Assembly: GCA_001587675.1 (NCBI GenBank)
Contig: LNGD01000027.1
Coordinates: 1 to 15,837 of the forward strand
Source: Candidatus Methanofastidiosum methylothiophilum
GTDB lineage: Archaea; Methanobacteriota_B; Thermococci; Methanofastidiosales; Methanofastidiosaceae
Reading direction: 5' to 3'
DNA: 15,837 bases
This document shows, one piece after another, positions 6,364-13,026 of this stretch. Below the pieces are notes generated by a model. It did not search any database. It saw only the letters and a program-made list of their open reading frames with translations, and had not been told where the DNA came from. Within the stretch, counting starts at the first letter, position 1; every line of letters starts with the position of its first letter. Position numbers and translations under genes: made by a program.

Positions 6364-7260
6364 GTGAAAATAACTTTCATGGGTGCCGGTGCCATAGGTA
6401 GTCTTTTAGGAGGGCTTTTAAAAAAAGAAGGTGTAGATGTCCTATTGGTTGGAAGGCATGCTCATGTGGAAGCTATAAGAAAAAATGGCCTATCAATTTA
6501 TGGGATTGAAGAATTTAATGTAAAAATTGATGCATCTATTAATCCTCTTAATGCAAAAGGGTCTGAACTGATCGTTATAACAACAAAAGCATACGATACA
6601 AAAAGAGCACTCTCAGATATTAACCATATTCTAGATGATAAAGTGACTGTAATGTCCCTCCAAAATGGTGCAGGAAATATAGAAGAAATATCAAAATTTG
6701 TTGATGCCAAAAGGATATTAGGTGCAACTACAAGTATGGGTGCATTTCTTGAATCCCCCGGTAAAATACAATTTAGAGGGAAAGGAACTACTATTATTGG
6801 GCCAATTTCTAAAGAAAATTCTAATGCAAAAGAAATTGTGAAGCTCTTCAACAATTCAGGTATAAAAACTGAATTCAGTAATGACATAAAAAGGGATATC
6901 TGGTCCAAGGTAGTAATCAATTCTGCAATTAACACCCTTGCCACAATTTTTGAAGATGAAAATGGGATTCTTTTAGACAATAATCTTCTGGAGATTGTTA
7001 GAGAAATAACAAAAGAAGGGAAAAAAGTTCTCGAGAGAGATGGGATACATATATCCGAGGATATATTTGAGAATACATTACAAGTGATAAAGAATACTTC
7101 AAGAAATATAAATTCAACCCTAAGTGATCTAAGAAAAGGAAATAAAACAGAAATAGATTACATATCAGGCAAAATTGTTGAAATTGGAAAAAAACATGAT
7201 ATCCCAACTCCATATAACAAGGCCCTTATGAATATGATAAAATACATAGAAAATAAATAA
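6364..7260 (+). CDS. panE: 2-dehydropantoate 2-reductase (ketopantoate reductase)
   Basis: NAD(P)H-dependent reductase converting 2-dehydropantoate to pantoate in coenzyme A synthesis. The 298 residues have the usual length and both domains. The N-terminal Rossmann motif is GAGAIGSLLGG (7-17); N101 lies in SLQNGAGN; the catalytic Lys is K182 in DIWSKVVINSAINTLATIF; and S254/E263 occur in LSDLRKGNKTEIDYISG of the C-terminal helical domain, matching K176 and E256 of the E. coli enzyme. The start is GTG at 6364, with AGGTGG at 6354-6359. It is transcribed alone. Archaea then use pantoate kinase and phosphopantothenate synthetase, neither in this window. A related-family oxidoreductase with another substrate is possible but less likely. 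Confidence 0.9.
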   Translation: MKITFMGAGAIGSLLGGLLKKEGVDVLLVGRHAHVEAIRKNGLSIYGIEEFNVKIDASINPLNAKGSELIVITTKAYDTKRALSDINHILDDKVTVMSLQNGAGNIEEISKFVDAKRILGATTSMGAFLESPGKIQFRGKGTTIIGPISKENSNAKEIVKLFNNSGIKTEFSNDIKRDIWSKVVINSAINTLATIFEDENGILLDNNLLEIVREITKEGKKVLERDGIHISEDIFENTLQVIKNTSRNINSTLSDLRKGNKTEIDYISGKIVEIGKKHDIPTPYNKALMNMIKYIENK

Positions 7261-7279
7261 ATACAAAATCCCTCACAAA

Positions 7280-7288
7280 TTATATAAA
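7280..7288 (+). promoter_or_regulatory. TATA element of a leaderless gene
   Basis: TTATATAAA lies about 26 bases before the ATG at 7310, the distance from TATA to transcription start in archaea, and no ribosome binding site precedes the ATG (TTTATTCT). This indicates a leaderless transcript. Confidence 0.5.
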
Positions 7289-7309
7289 TCTATATAATTA
7301 ATTTATTCT

Positions 7310-7714
7310 ATGAGTATATTATCAAAAATATTTGGATTGATTATCCTGGTGTTAATAATATCTGGCCTATATCTATTTCTTACAGATTTCTTCTCCCCTA
7401 AATGGTCAGTGAAAGAAGAAACTTTTGTTTCTGCAGGCGATACCAAAATATATACATTTGATTTAGGGCCTGGAGAAGATTTAGAAATAGAATATGAGGC
7501 TAATTCTCTTCTAGAAATAAGACTAGTGGATCAAAAAAACTACGAGATATGGAAAGAAGATGGATTTTATAAATATGAAGAATTCCCAAGTCTTTCTAGT
7601 GATGGTAAAATAATATGGAATGCCCCACATGGAGGAAAGTGGTATCTAATTCTCCATAACAGGACAGATAGGTATGCAGATATCAATTTAAACGTGAAGA
7701 TTATAAAAAAATAG
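7310..7714 (+). CDS. Membrane-anchored extracytoplasmic beta-sandwich protein, unknown function
   Basis: A 134-residue protein with one N-terminal hydrophobic helix at about 6-27 (KIFGLIILVLIISGLYLFLT) and a C-terminal domain rich in predicted strands. The layout W-S-V-K-E-E-T-F-V-S-A-G, then IYTFDLGPGEDLEIEYEA, and a late GGKWYLILHNRTDRYADINLNVKI resembles the GOLD/emp24-like beta-sandwich domains common in archaeal surface proteins; this is a resemblance by eye. No lipobox cysteine is seen, so it is probably held by the uncleaved helix. The gene appears monocistronic and leaderless. Its partner or ligand is unknown. Confidence 0.75.
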   Translation: MSILSKIFGLIILVLIISGLYLFLTDFFSPKWSVKEETFVSAGDTKIYTFDLGPGEDLEIEYEANSLLEIRLVDQKNYEIWKEDGFYKYEEFPSLSSDGKIIWNAPHGGKWYLILHNRTDRYADINLNVKIIKK

Positions 7715-7737
7715 CCATAAAAAATGGAATACAGTTA

Positions 7738-7750
7738 GATTATTATAATC
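7738..7750 (+). promoter_or_regulatory. Candidate promoter element of the RPA operon (palindromic)
   Basis: GATTATTATAATC is a perfect inverted repeat (6-base arms, one-base centre) containing a TATA-like TATTATAAT. Transcription from it would start near 7770 and give a ~30-base leader retaining the AGGTG ribosome binding site at 7791-7795. Whether the symmetry is an operator or a by-product of an AT-rich TATA box is not decidable by eye. Confidence 0.3.
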
Positions 7751-7800
7751 AACAGAAAAGTATTTTAATATTCACAAAATAATTTTAAGTAGGTGCTTTG

Positions 7801-8847
7801 ATGGAAGATGACGTATCCCTTATAATGTCAAAATTAATGGAAAAGGGTTATACGGAGGCTCAAATAAAGGAGAAAATTAGAATTAAAAAAGAATCCTCTA
7901 TGTTTAATCTAACAACTAAAGGAATACTTTCTATAATTGCTTCAGAGGAAGGAATATCCCTTCCAGGGAAACAAGACGATAAGATTGGATCACTGAAAGA
8001 GGGAATGAAAGATGTAAATGTTTTGGGCCGAGTAACTCGAAAATATTCCCCAAAGGAGTTTTCAAGAGATGATGGTTCTAAAGGAGCTGTCTTAAATGTA
8101 GTTATAGCAGATAAGACTGGTGAGATAACAGTTGTCTTTTGGGATGAGAATGCCGTCAAGTTTTCTGAATCTTTAAACAGGGGAGACATTATAAAAATAA
8201 TCGGGGGATTAGTAAAAGGTGGGATAAAAGGCCCGCAACTTCATATTTTTTCAAAAAGCAAAGTAATCATTAATCCAGAGGGCATAGATGAATCATCTAT
8301 TCCTGACACTGTTTCACTAAAATCACTTAAATATGAACGTGTTTCTATAGCGGAGTTAAATCCAGGAGATAAATTTAAGGAGATTAGAGGAACTATAGCT
8401 AAACTATACTCAGTCTTCTTCTACGATGGATGCCCAACTTGCTTTAGAAAAATGGATTCTTCACAAAAAGGATTCTGTAAACACTGCAAAAATGAAGTAA
8501 TGCCAACAAAAGTTGTAATTTTAGATTTAGGTATCGATGATTCAACTGACTACATTAGGGCATCTTTTTTCAAAGATAAAGCAGAAAAAATTCTAGGAAT
8601 AGATTCAAACGATATATATTTGGGCCTTAAAGAATATCTAGAAAAAGGGTTTAACATAAAAAATGCTGGCGAAGCCTACCTATCTGACAAACACTTCGGA
8701 TTACTAGGAAAGGAGATTTTGATTTCAGGAAATGTTGCAGAGAGCGAGTACGATGGCAATGTATTCCAAGTCCACAACGTCTTTGATATTGAACTAGAAG
8801 AGGAAATCGAAATGGCGCTTGAAGCCATAGGCAAGGAGATGAAATGA
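7801..8847 (+). CDS. rpa41: Replication protein A large subunit (RPA41-type, OB folds and zinc finger)
   Basis: Largest subunit of a heterotrimeric archaeal RPA, which coats single-stranded DNA in replication, recombination and repair. The 348 residues contain a helical N-terminal stretch (1-55), an OB fold at about 65-160 (VNVLGRVTRKY...GAVLNVVIADKTGEITVVFWDE...GDIIKIIGG) and a second OB fold at about 185-335 carrying a C4 zinc finger at C211-x2-C214-x11-C226-x2-C229, as in RPA41 and eukaryotic RPA70. I prefer ATG at 7801 (AGGTG five bases upstream) to the adjacent TTG at 7798. The stop overlaps the next start as ATGA, so the subunits are translationally coupled. Confidence 0.92.
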   Translation: MEDDVSLIMSKLMEKGYTEAQIKEKIRIKKESSMFNLTTKGILSIIASEEGISLPGKQDDKIGSLKEGMKDVNVLGRVTRKYSPKEFSRDDGSKGAVLNVVIADKTGEITVVFWDENAVKFSESLNRGDIIKIIGGLVKGGIKGPQLHIFSKSKVIINPEGIDESSIPDTVSLKSLKYERVSIAELNPGDKFKEIRGTIAKLYSVFFYDGCPTCFRKMDSSQKGFCKHCKNEVMPTKVVILDLGIDDSTDYIRASFFKDKAEKILGIDSNDIYLGLKEYLEKGFNIKNAGEAYLSDKHFGLLGKEILISGNVAESEYDGNVFQVHNVFDIELEEEIEMALEAIGKEMK

Positions 8848-9155
8848 AATACAACTTCTCTGTTGAAAAGGATATAAGAGAAATCAAAGGAGACGAAACA
8901 TTAGTTTCATTTGTTGGTGTTGTTGTTTCTATAGACCCTTCAACTTACACTTTAGTAATCGACGATGGAACAGGTGCAATTAGCGTTTCTTCAGAAAATC
9001 TCTATGAAATGGAAAGTATATTGAGGGTTATTGGAACCCCATATAAGGAAGGCGGTCAAGTAATAATTGATTCAGATATAATACAGGATTTCAAAGATTT
9101 TAATATTGAATTATTCAGAAAAGTCCAGCAGCTTGAAAAGGAGGTATACGAATGA
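8844..9155 (+). CDS. rpa14: Replication protein A small subunit (RPA14-type, single OB fold)
   Basis: A 103-residue protein consisting of one OB fold: ETLVSFVGVVVSIDPSTYTLVIDDGTGAISVS is the strand 1-3 region and SILRVIGTPYKEGGQVIIDSDIIQDF the rest, ending in an acidic helix (IELFRKVQQLEKEVYE) that would pack into the trimerisation core. Size, fold and position between the large and 32-type subunits match RPA14 of Thermococcales. ATG at 8844 overlaps the upstream stop by four bases (ATGA), preceded by AAGGAGAT. The 3' end again overlaps the next gene as ATGA. Sequence similarity alone would be weak; the operon makes the call. Confidence 0.88.
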   Translation: MKYNFSVEKDIREIKGDETLVSFVGVVVSIDPSTYTLVIDDGTGAISVSSENLYEMESILRVIGTPYKEGGQVIIDSDIIQDFKDFNIELFRKVQQLEKEVYE

Positions 9156-9916
9156 AAAAAAGAATGCCTTCTTCAAGAGTACCCCTAGCAGAAATACATA
9201 AGGGTTATTTCGTTAAACCTGAGGATGATTTTGCTACTAACTATGTAATAACTCAAAATGGATTAAAGGTATACAGATTAAAAGGTGTTGCAACTGTAAT
9301 GGCTGATCCAAGGCTATCAGAAGATGGAACATATGGGTCCGTATTTTTAGACGATGGAACGCAGAGCATAGTTGGAATAGTATTTAGAGAAAACACTAGA
9401 CTTATCACATCTCTCAATAAAGGGGATTTAGTCCAATTTATGGGAAAACTCAGCGAATGGCAGGGAAAGAAACAGATCAATCTAGAAGTTCTATCAAAAG
9501 TGCCTCCCAATATGCTTACTCTCCATAGAGCAGAATCTCTTTTGGCAAATATTAAACAAAAAAAACAATTTAGAATAGCCCAAAAGATTTACGATCAAGA
9601 GAAGAATGTAAGAAAGGCAAAGGACCTTGCAAAGAAGGAAGGAATAAATCCAGAACTTATCGATTCTATTGAAGAACTTAATTATTTAATTGAAAATGCA
9701 GATGAAACTCATATATTTGATTCTGATACTGTTGTTGAATCAAAGGTATTAGAAGTCATAGATAAGCTTGATGAAGGAGAAGGAGTATTCGTAGATATTA
9801 TACATTATGAACTAAAAGATGACCACCTCCCAGAAGACATCGATAATGCATTAAGAGAACTTTTGGCAAGAGGAGAACTTTACGAGCCAAAATTAAATTA
9901 TTTCAAGAAAGCATAG
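9152..9916 (+). CDS. rpa32: Replication protein A subunit, RPA32-type (OB fold and winged helix)
   Basis: A 254-residue RPA subunit. The N-terminal MKKRMPSSRVPLAEIHKGYFV and the OB fold at about 30-120 (GLKVYRLKGVATVMADPRLSEDGTYGSVFLDDGTQSIVGIV...NKGDLVQFMGKL) match Pyrococcus RPA32. A charged helical linker (about 125-185) leads to a C-terminal winged-helix-like domain (SKVLEVIDKLDEGEGVFVDII...DIDNALRELLARGELYEPKLNYF), typically used for protein contacts with repair and replication partners. AAGGAGGT is placed just before the ATG. The TAG stop at 9914-9916 is in the same reading frame as the downstream SLOG gene, which has no canonical start; see that entry. Confidence 0.92.
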   Translation: MKKRMPSSRVPLAEIHKGYFVKPEDDFATNYVITQNGLKVYRLKGVATVMADPRLSEDGTYGSVFLDDGTQSIVGIVFRENTRLITSLNKGDLVQFMGKLSEWQGKKQINLEVLSKVPPNMLTLHRAESLLANIKQKKQFRIAQKIYDQEKNVRKAKDLAKKEGINPELIDSIEELNYLIENADETHIFDSDTVVESKVLEVIDKLDEGEGVFVDIIHYELKDDHLPEDIDNALRELLARGELYEPKLNYFKKA

Positions 9917-9925
9917 AGAGGGAAT

Positions 9926-10465
9926 ATTATCAAAAGATACCAAATAGGGGTTATTGGTTCTGCAAGCGGGGATATACCACAACATGCTAGGTTTGCCGCT
10001 AGAGAACTTGGGAAAACAATAGCTGAAAAGAACATTATTTTATTTTCAGGCGCGTGTCCCGGACTTCCGCTAGAAGCAACAATAGGTGCAAAAGAATATG
10101 GAGGAACAACTGTAGGGATATCGCCTGCAATAAATCTAAGAGAGCACATTGAAGACTACAAATATCCCACCGATGTCTTTGATTCATTGATATTCACAGG
10201 TTCTGGATACAAAGGAAGGAATGTAATCTTAGTTAGAAGTTGTGATGCAGTTATCTCTGTTCAAGGTATGATTGGAACCTTAAATGAACTTACTATAGCT
10301 TACGATGAAAAGAAGATTGTAGGCTTACTTTCGGGTACTGGTGGGGCATCTGATCTTTTCTTAGAAGTCTTAGATAGTATGGGTAAAGATACCAAAAGTG
10401 TAATTACTTCAAAAAATCCAGGAATTTTAGTAGAAAAAATATTAGATTTATTAGAGAGTCTGTAA
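9926..10465 (+). CDS. SLOG/LOG-like (TIGR00725-type) nucleotide-binding protein with no canonical start codon
   Basis: Rossmann-like SLOG-superfamily protein of about 178 residues. Family features are the N-terminal KRYQIGVIGSASG strand-loop, LFSGACPGLPLEATIGAKEYGG (where LOG proteins have the GGG...M motif), GSGYKGRNVILVRSCDAVISV and the GMIGTLNEL loop, equivalent to PGGxGTxxE of LOG/lysine-decarboxylase-like phosphoribohydrolases. There is no ATG, GTG or TTG in frame between the rpa32 stop (9914-9916) and a TTG at 10187, which would delete half the domain. Homology requires initiation near ATT 9926 or ATC 9929, 3 and 6 bases after GAGAGGG (9916-9922), the same heptamer that precedes the ATG at 4524. 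The frame is that of rpa32. Its exact substrate is unknown; cotranscription with RPA is likely. The 3' end overlaps the PHP gene by 15 bases. Confidence 0.82.
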   Translation: MIKRYQIGVIGSASGDIPQHARFAARELGKTIAEKNIILFSGACPGLPLEATIGAKEYGGTTVGISPAINLREHIEDYKYPTDVFDSLIFTGSGYKGRNVILVRSCDAVISVQGMIGTLNELTIAYDEKKIVGLLSGTGGASDLFLEVLDSMGKDTKSVITSKNPGILVEKILDLLESL

Positions 10466-11263
10466 GGAAAGTAGCTTTTCTAGGTATTCTTTTTTTAGTT
10501 CCATTCCAAACGCATCCCCTTCTCTATGGTAGTCTGAACCTGCTGTAGGAACAAGAGAGTATTTCTCAGCTAACTTCAGATACTGAGACTCCTCTTCTTT
10601 ACTGTGCTTTGAGTAGAAAACTTCTAGCCCTCCTAAACCTATATCGGATAAATATGCCACAAAGTTTTCTAGTTCTTCATTTTCTAGAAAAGTGTATTTG
10701 GGATGGGCAAGAACTGGAACTCCTTTATATTTTTTTATTATTTCTATAGATTTTCTTATATCGGGCCGTTCTTTTGGAACATAACAGGGTTTTCCATTTC
10801 CAATATATTTTTCAAATGCTTCACCGAAATTAGAAACATATCCTTTTTTTACCATGATATCTGCAATGTGGGGCCTACCAATGTTACCTTGAGCGTTTGC
10901 CTTAAGCTCTTCCATTGTTATGTGGAATCCGAAGTTTTCCAATTTCTTAAGCATTTTTTCGTTTCTTTCTTCTCTAGAATTTTTAAGCTTGTTGACAAAG
11001 CTCTGGAATTTAGGATCTGTATAATCAACAAAATATCCAAGTATATGAACCTGTTTTTCATGCCTAGCACTTATTTCTAAAGCCGGAATTAATCTAATTC
11101 CTTTTTCCTTTGCAGCCTTAATACCTTCCTCTATCCCATCAATAGTATCGTGGTCAGCAATTGCTAGTGTATTGAGTCCGCTATCTTTGGCTTTTGCCAG
11201 GATATCTTTAGGGGACAGAAGCCCATCAGAAGCTGTTGTGTGAACGTGCAAATCTACTTTCAT
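10451..11263 (-). CDS. PHP-domain phosphoesterase (TrpH/RNase AM-like)
   Basis: A 270-residue PHP-family metal-dependent phosphoesterase. Metal ligands are visible in order: DLHVHT (H6, H8), IADHDTIDG (D37, H38), ALEIS (E63), QVHILGY (H73), the LAHP loop and a final GSDYHREGD. The length and the GRPHIADIMVKKGY insert match the TrpH/RNase AM (YciV) group, whose members hydrolyse 3',5'-nucleoside bisphosphates or 5' ends of short RNAs; which activity applies here cannot be told. The ATG at 11263 has no ribosome binding site but a TATA-like ATTTAAATTAAT ~24 bases upstream, so the message is probably leaderless. It converges with the SLOG gene, overlapping it by 15 bases. Confidence 0.88.
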   Translation of the reverse strand: MKVDLHVHTTASDGLLSPKDILAKAKDSGLNTLAIADHDTIDGIEEGIKAAKEKGIRLIPALEISARHEKQVHILGYFVDYTDPKFQSFVNKLKNSREERNEKMLKKLENFGFHITMEELKANAQGNIGRPHIADIMVKKGYVSNFGEAFEKYIGNGKPCYVPKERPDIRKSIEIIKKYKGVPVLAHPKYTFLENEELENFVAYLSDIGLGGLEVFYSKHSKEEESQYLKLAEKYSLVPTAGSDYHREGDAFGMELKKEYLEKLLSLQTL

Positions 11264-11280
11264 TGAAAAAAAGAAAAGTA

Positions 11281-11292
11281 ATTAATTTAAAT
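11281..11292 (-). promoter_or_regulatory. TATA-like element of the leaderless PHP gene
   Basis: ATTTAAATTAAT on the minus strand is centred ~24 bases before the ATG at 11263, and no Shine-Dalgarno sequence separates them, consistent with leaderless transcription. Confidence 0.35.
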
Positions 11293-11348
11293 GATTTTCT
11301 AAAAGCCTTTTAAATCAGATAAAATATTTATTTTCTAGGGGAGATTAA

Positions 11349-12563
11349 ATTAGCTATATTTTGTCTTTTACTTCAATTATAATAGGATTAATAATCGGAT
11401 TGACCATAGTCAAGTATCTTATAGTCCATCAAAGCAAAATCAGGCTATTTTCACTAATATTAATCTTTGAAGTTATATTATTCCTTTCTATTATCTATTA
11501 TAATAAAGAATTTACTCCAATTCTTATTATTTTGAATTTGTTGTCTATTTTAGCAGGTTATTATTTGATGACGATTAAAGTATTGTCAATGAAAGATATG
11601 CGGCATGTGCCAGACATTGTGAGGAAAAAAGGTGACCTTGGGAAAGGGCATACAGCAATTATCTATTTTTCTCATGGTGAACCTGAAGATTACAATCCAA
11701 TAGGATGGATAAATCAGTTTAGAGAATTTGACGAGCAAAAAATCAAATTCATACCATTTTTAATTAGACCTATATTCCTATCCTTACTTAGGAAAAAATA
11801 TATGCACATTGGAAAAAGCCAACACAAGAGAATGCACAAAAGGATGATGGGCCAGCTTGAAAAAAGATTCAGGCAAGAAGGAGACGATAAAATTAGATTA
11901 TATTTATCTTTTATTGAAGATGAGCCACGACCAGATGCTGCAGTCATTGAAGCATTAAACGATGGTGCAAGCAAGATAATTGTCAGTGAAGTTTTTTTGA
12001 CAATTTCAAATCATACTGCAGAGGGCAAGGAGCTTATAGAAAAACTGAATCTCAAAGAATATGGTGTTTCAATTTATTTTACTGGGCCTTTATGGGATTC
12101 CAAAATCCTGCAACAAATGTTTGTCGAAAGAGTAAATAAGAATCGTGGAAATACAGAAAAGAAAAAGATAGGGGTATTACTTGTAGGCCATGGACAGCCA
12201 GAAGAGTGGGATAAAGCTTGGCCTACTGAAACTGCTCAAGAAATTGAATTTAGGAGGAAAATCTTGGAGTTATTCTTAAAAGATGGATATGAACGCAAGA
12301 ATCTTGATCTTGCTTGGATGGAATTTAGACACCCCTGCACATCAGTAGCTATTCAAAAATTGATTAAAAACGGAGTTAAAAAAATATTTTATTTTTCAGC
12401 GGCAATAAGTGCAGATAGCATTCACAGCATGTGCGATTTGCCTGAATTAATAGCAAAATGTAAAATACCAAAAGATGTAGAAGTAATAAATCTTGGGGCA
12501 TGGAATGATGATCCTTTAGTAATTGATGCTATAAAGGAAAAGATTGATGCTGTTTATAAATAG
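11349..12563 (+). CDS. Membrane-anchored two-lobed CbiX/ferrochelatase-like protein
   Basis: Residue numbers count from the TTG at 11361 (400 residues). Three membrane helices lie at about 3-22, 27-47 and 51-72. Two chelatase-like lobes follow: lobe 1 (about 97-245) with FSHGEPE (H105) and SNHTAEGKEL (H218); lobe 2 (about 268-395) with LVGHGQPEEW (H277) and DSIHSMCDLPELI (H355). The HG near the first strand and the H-x5-P-x2-I motif match the metal-binding histidines of CbiX/SirB cobalt- or iron-chelatases and the ferrochelatase fold. Insertion of metal into a tetrapyrrole at the membrane is inferred; substrate and metal are unknown. Start: TTG 11361 is 17 bases from GGGGAG (11338-11343), too far, whereas ATT 11349 is five bases away and adds four residues. 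No tetrapyrrole gene is adjacent. Confidence 0.8.
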   Translation: MSYILSFTSIIIGLIIGLTIVKYLIVHQSKIRLFSLILIFEVILFLSIIYYNKEFTPILIILNLLSILAGYYLMTIKVLSMKDMRHVPDIVRKKGDLGKGHTAIIYFSHGEPEDYNPIGWINQFREFDEQKIKFIPFLIRPIFLSLLRKKYMHIGKSQHKRMHKRMMGQLEKRFRQEGDDKIRLYLSFIEDEPRPDAAVIEALNDGASKIIVSEVFLTISNHTAEGKELIEKLNLKEYGVSIYFTGPLWDSKILQQMFVERVNKNRGNTEKKKIGVLLVGHGQPEEWDKAWPTETAQEIEFRRKILELFLKDGYERKNLDLAWMEFRHPCTSVAIQKLIKNGVKKIFYFSAAISADSIHSMCDLPELIAKCKIPKDVEVINLGAWNDDPLVIDAIKEKIDAVYK

Positions 12564-12564
12564 C

Positions 12565-12978
12565 TTAATTCAAATGATAACCTGCTCCTACCACATACAT
12601 CTTGCCCTTGTGAGTAACTTTTTTGACAAATGAAATCTTCTCTGAATCTTCCATCTCATATTGCTTCTTCCAAAGATATACATCTGACCAGCCTTCACCT
12701 TTTGGGCTTAAAGCAATATTCATTATCATCTCTGTAATATTTCTCCCCTCTGAATCAGTCATGTTAGTGATTTCGATGTCTTCTCCCATATTGTCAGGAG
12801 GAAAAACTAATCTAGTAATCTTATTATTACGAACGCCCCAAACAAAGACATAAATATCATCGTGATAGAATTTGCCTTTGGTTCTAAACTGTTGAAATGC
12901 ATACTCTCCCTGATTTTCCACTAAAAATGCTGCTTCTCTAACAATGTCCTCTATTTCACGTCTGATATTATCTCCCAT
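12565..12978 (-). CDS. Soluble single Cache-domain protein
   Basis: A 137-residue protein that is essentially one Cache-type (PAS-like) sensor domain: a long N-terminal helix (REIEDIVREAAFLVENQGEYAFQQF), then FYHDDIYVFVWGVRNNKITRLVFPPDNMGEDI, DSEGRNITEMI, GWSDVYLWKKQYE and the closing KISFVKKVTHKGKMYVVGAGYHL, all typical of small-molecule-binding Cache domains. There is no signal peptide, membrane helix or output domain, unlike most Cache proteins, which sense outside the cell. GTGAT just upstream is the ribosome binding site, and a TATA-like ACTATAAATAAA lies near 13000-13012. It follows the RubisCO gene on the same strand after 48 bases, so it may be cotranscribed or have its own promoter. 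Its stop lies one base from the convergent chelatase stop. Confidence 0.78.
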   Translation of the reverse strand: MGDNIRREIEDIVREAAFLVENQGEYAFQQFRTKGKFYHDDIYVFVWGVRNNKITRLVFPPDNMGEDIEITNMTDSEGRNITEMIMNIALSPKGEGWSDVYLWKKQYEMEDSEKISFVKKVTHKGKMYVVGAGYHLN

Positions 12979-13026
12979 TTTATCACTATGCCTGTTCTTT
13001 ATTTATAGTAAAAACTGTTTCATAGA

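Noticed and set aside
6498..6980. Minus-strand open frame of 160 codons inside panE
   Set aside because: It is antisense to conserved PanE motifs and has a random-looking hydrophobic composition.
10187..10465. Short 92-codon gene starting at TTG 10187
   Set aside because: The same frame continues upstream with the conserved SLOG N-terminal half, so this is the C-terminal part of a longer protein whose start is non-canonical.
11264..11348. Structured RNA or riboswitch before the chelatase-like gene, such as a cobalamin element
   Set aside because: Only ~85 AT-rich bases with no recognisable stems or conserved boxes; it is accounted for by two divergent promoters.
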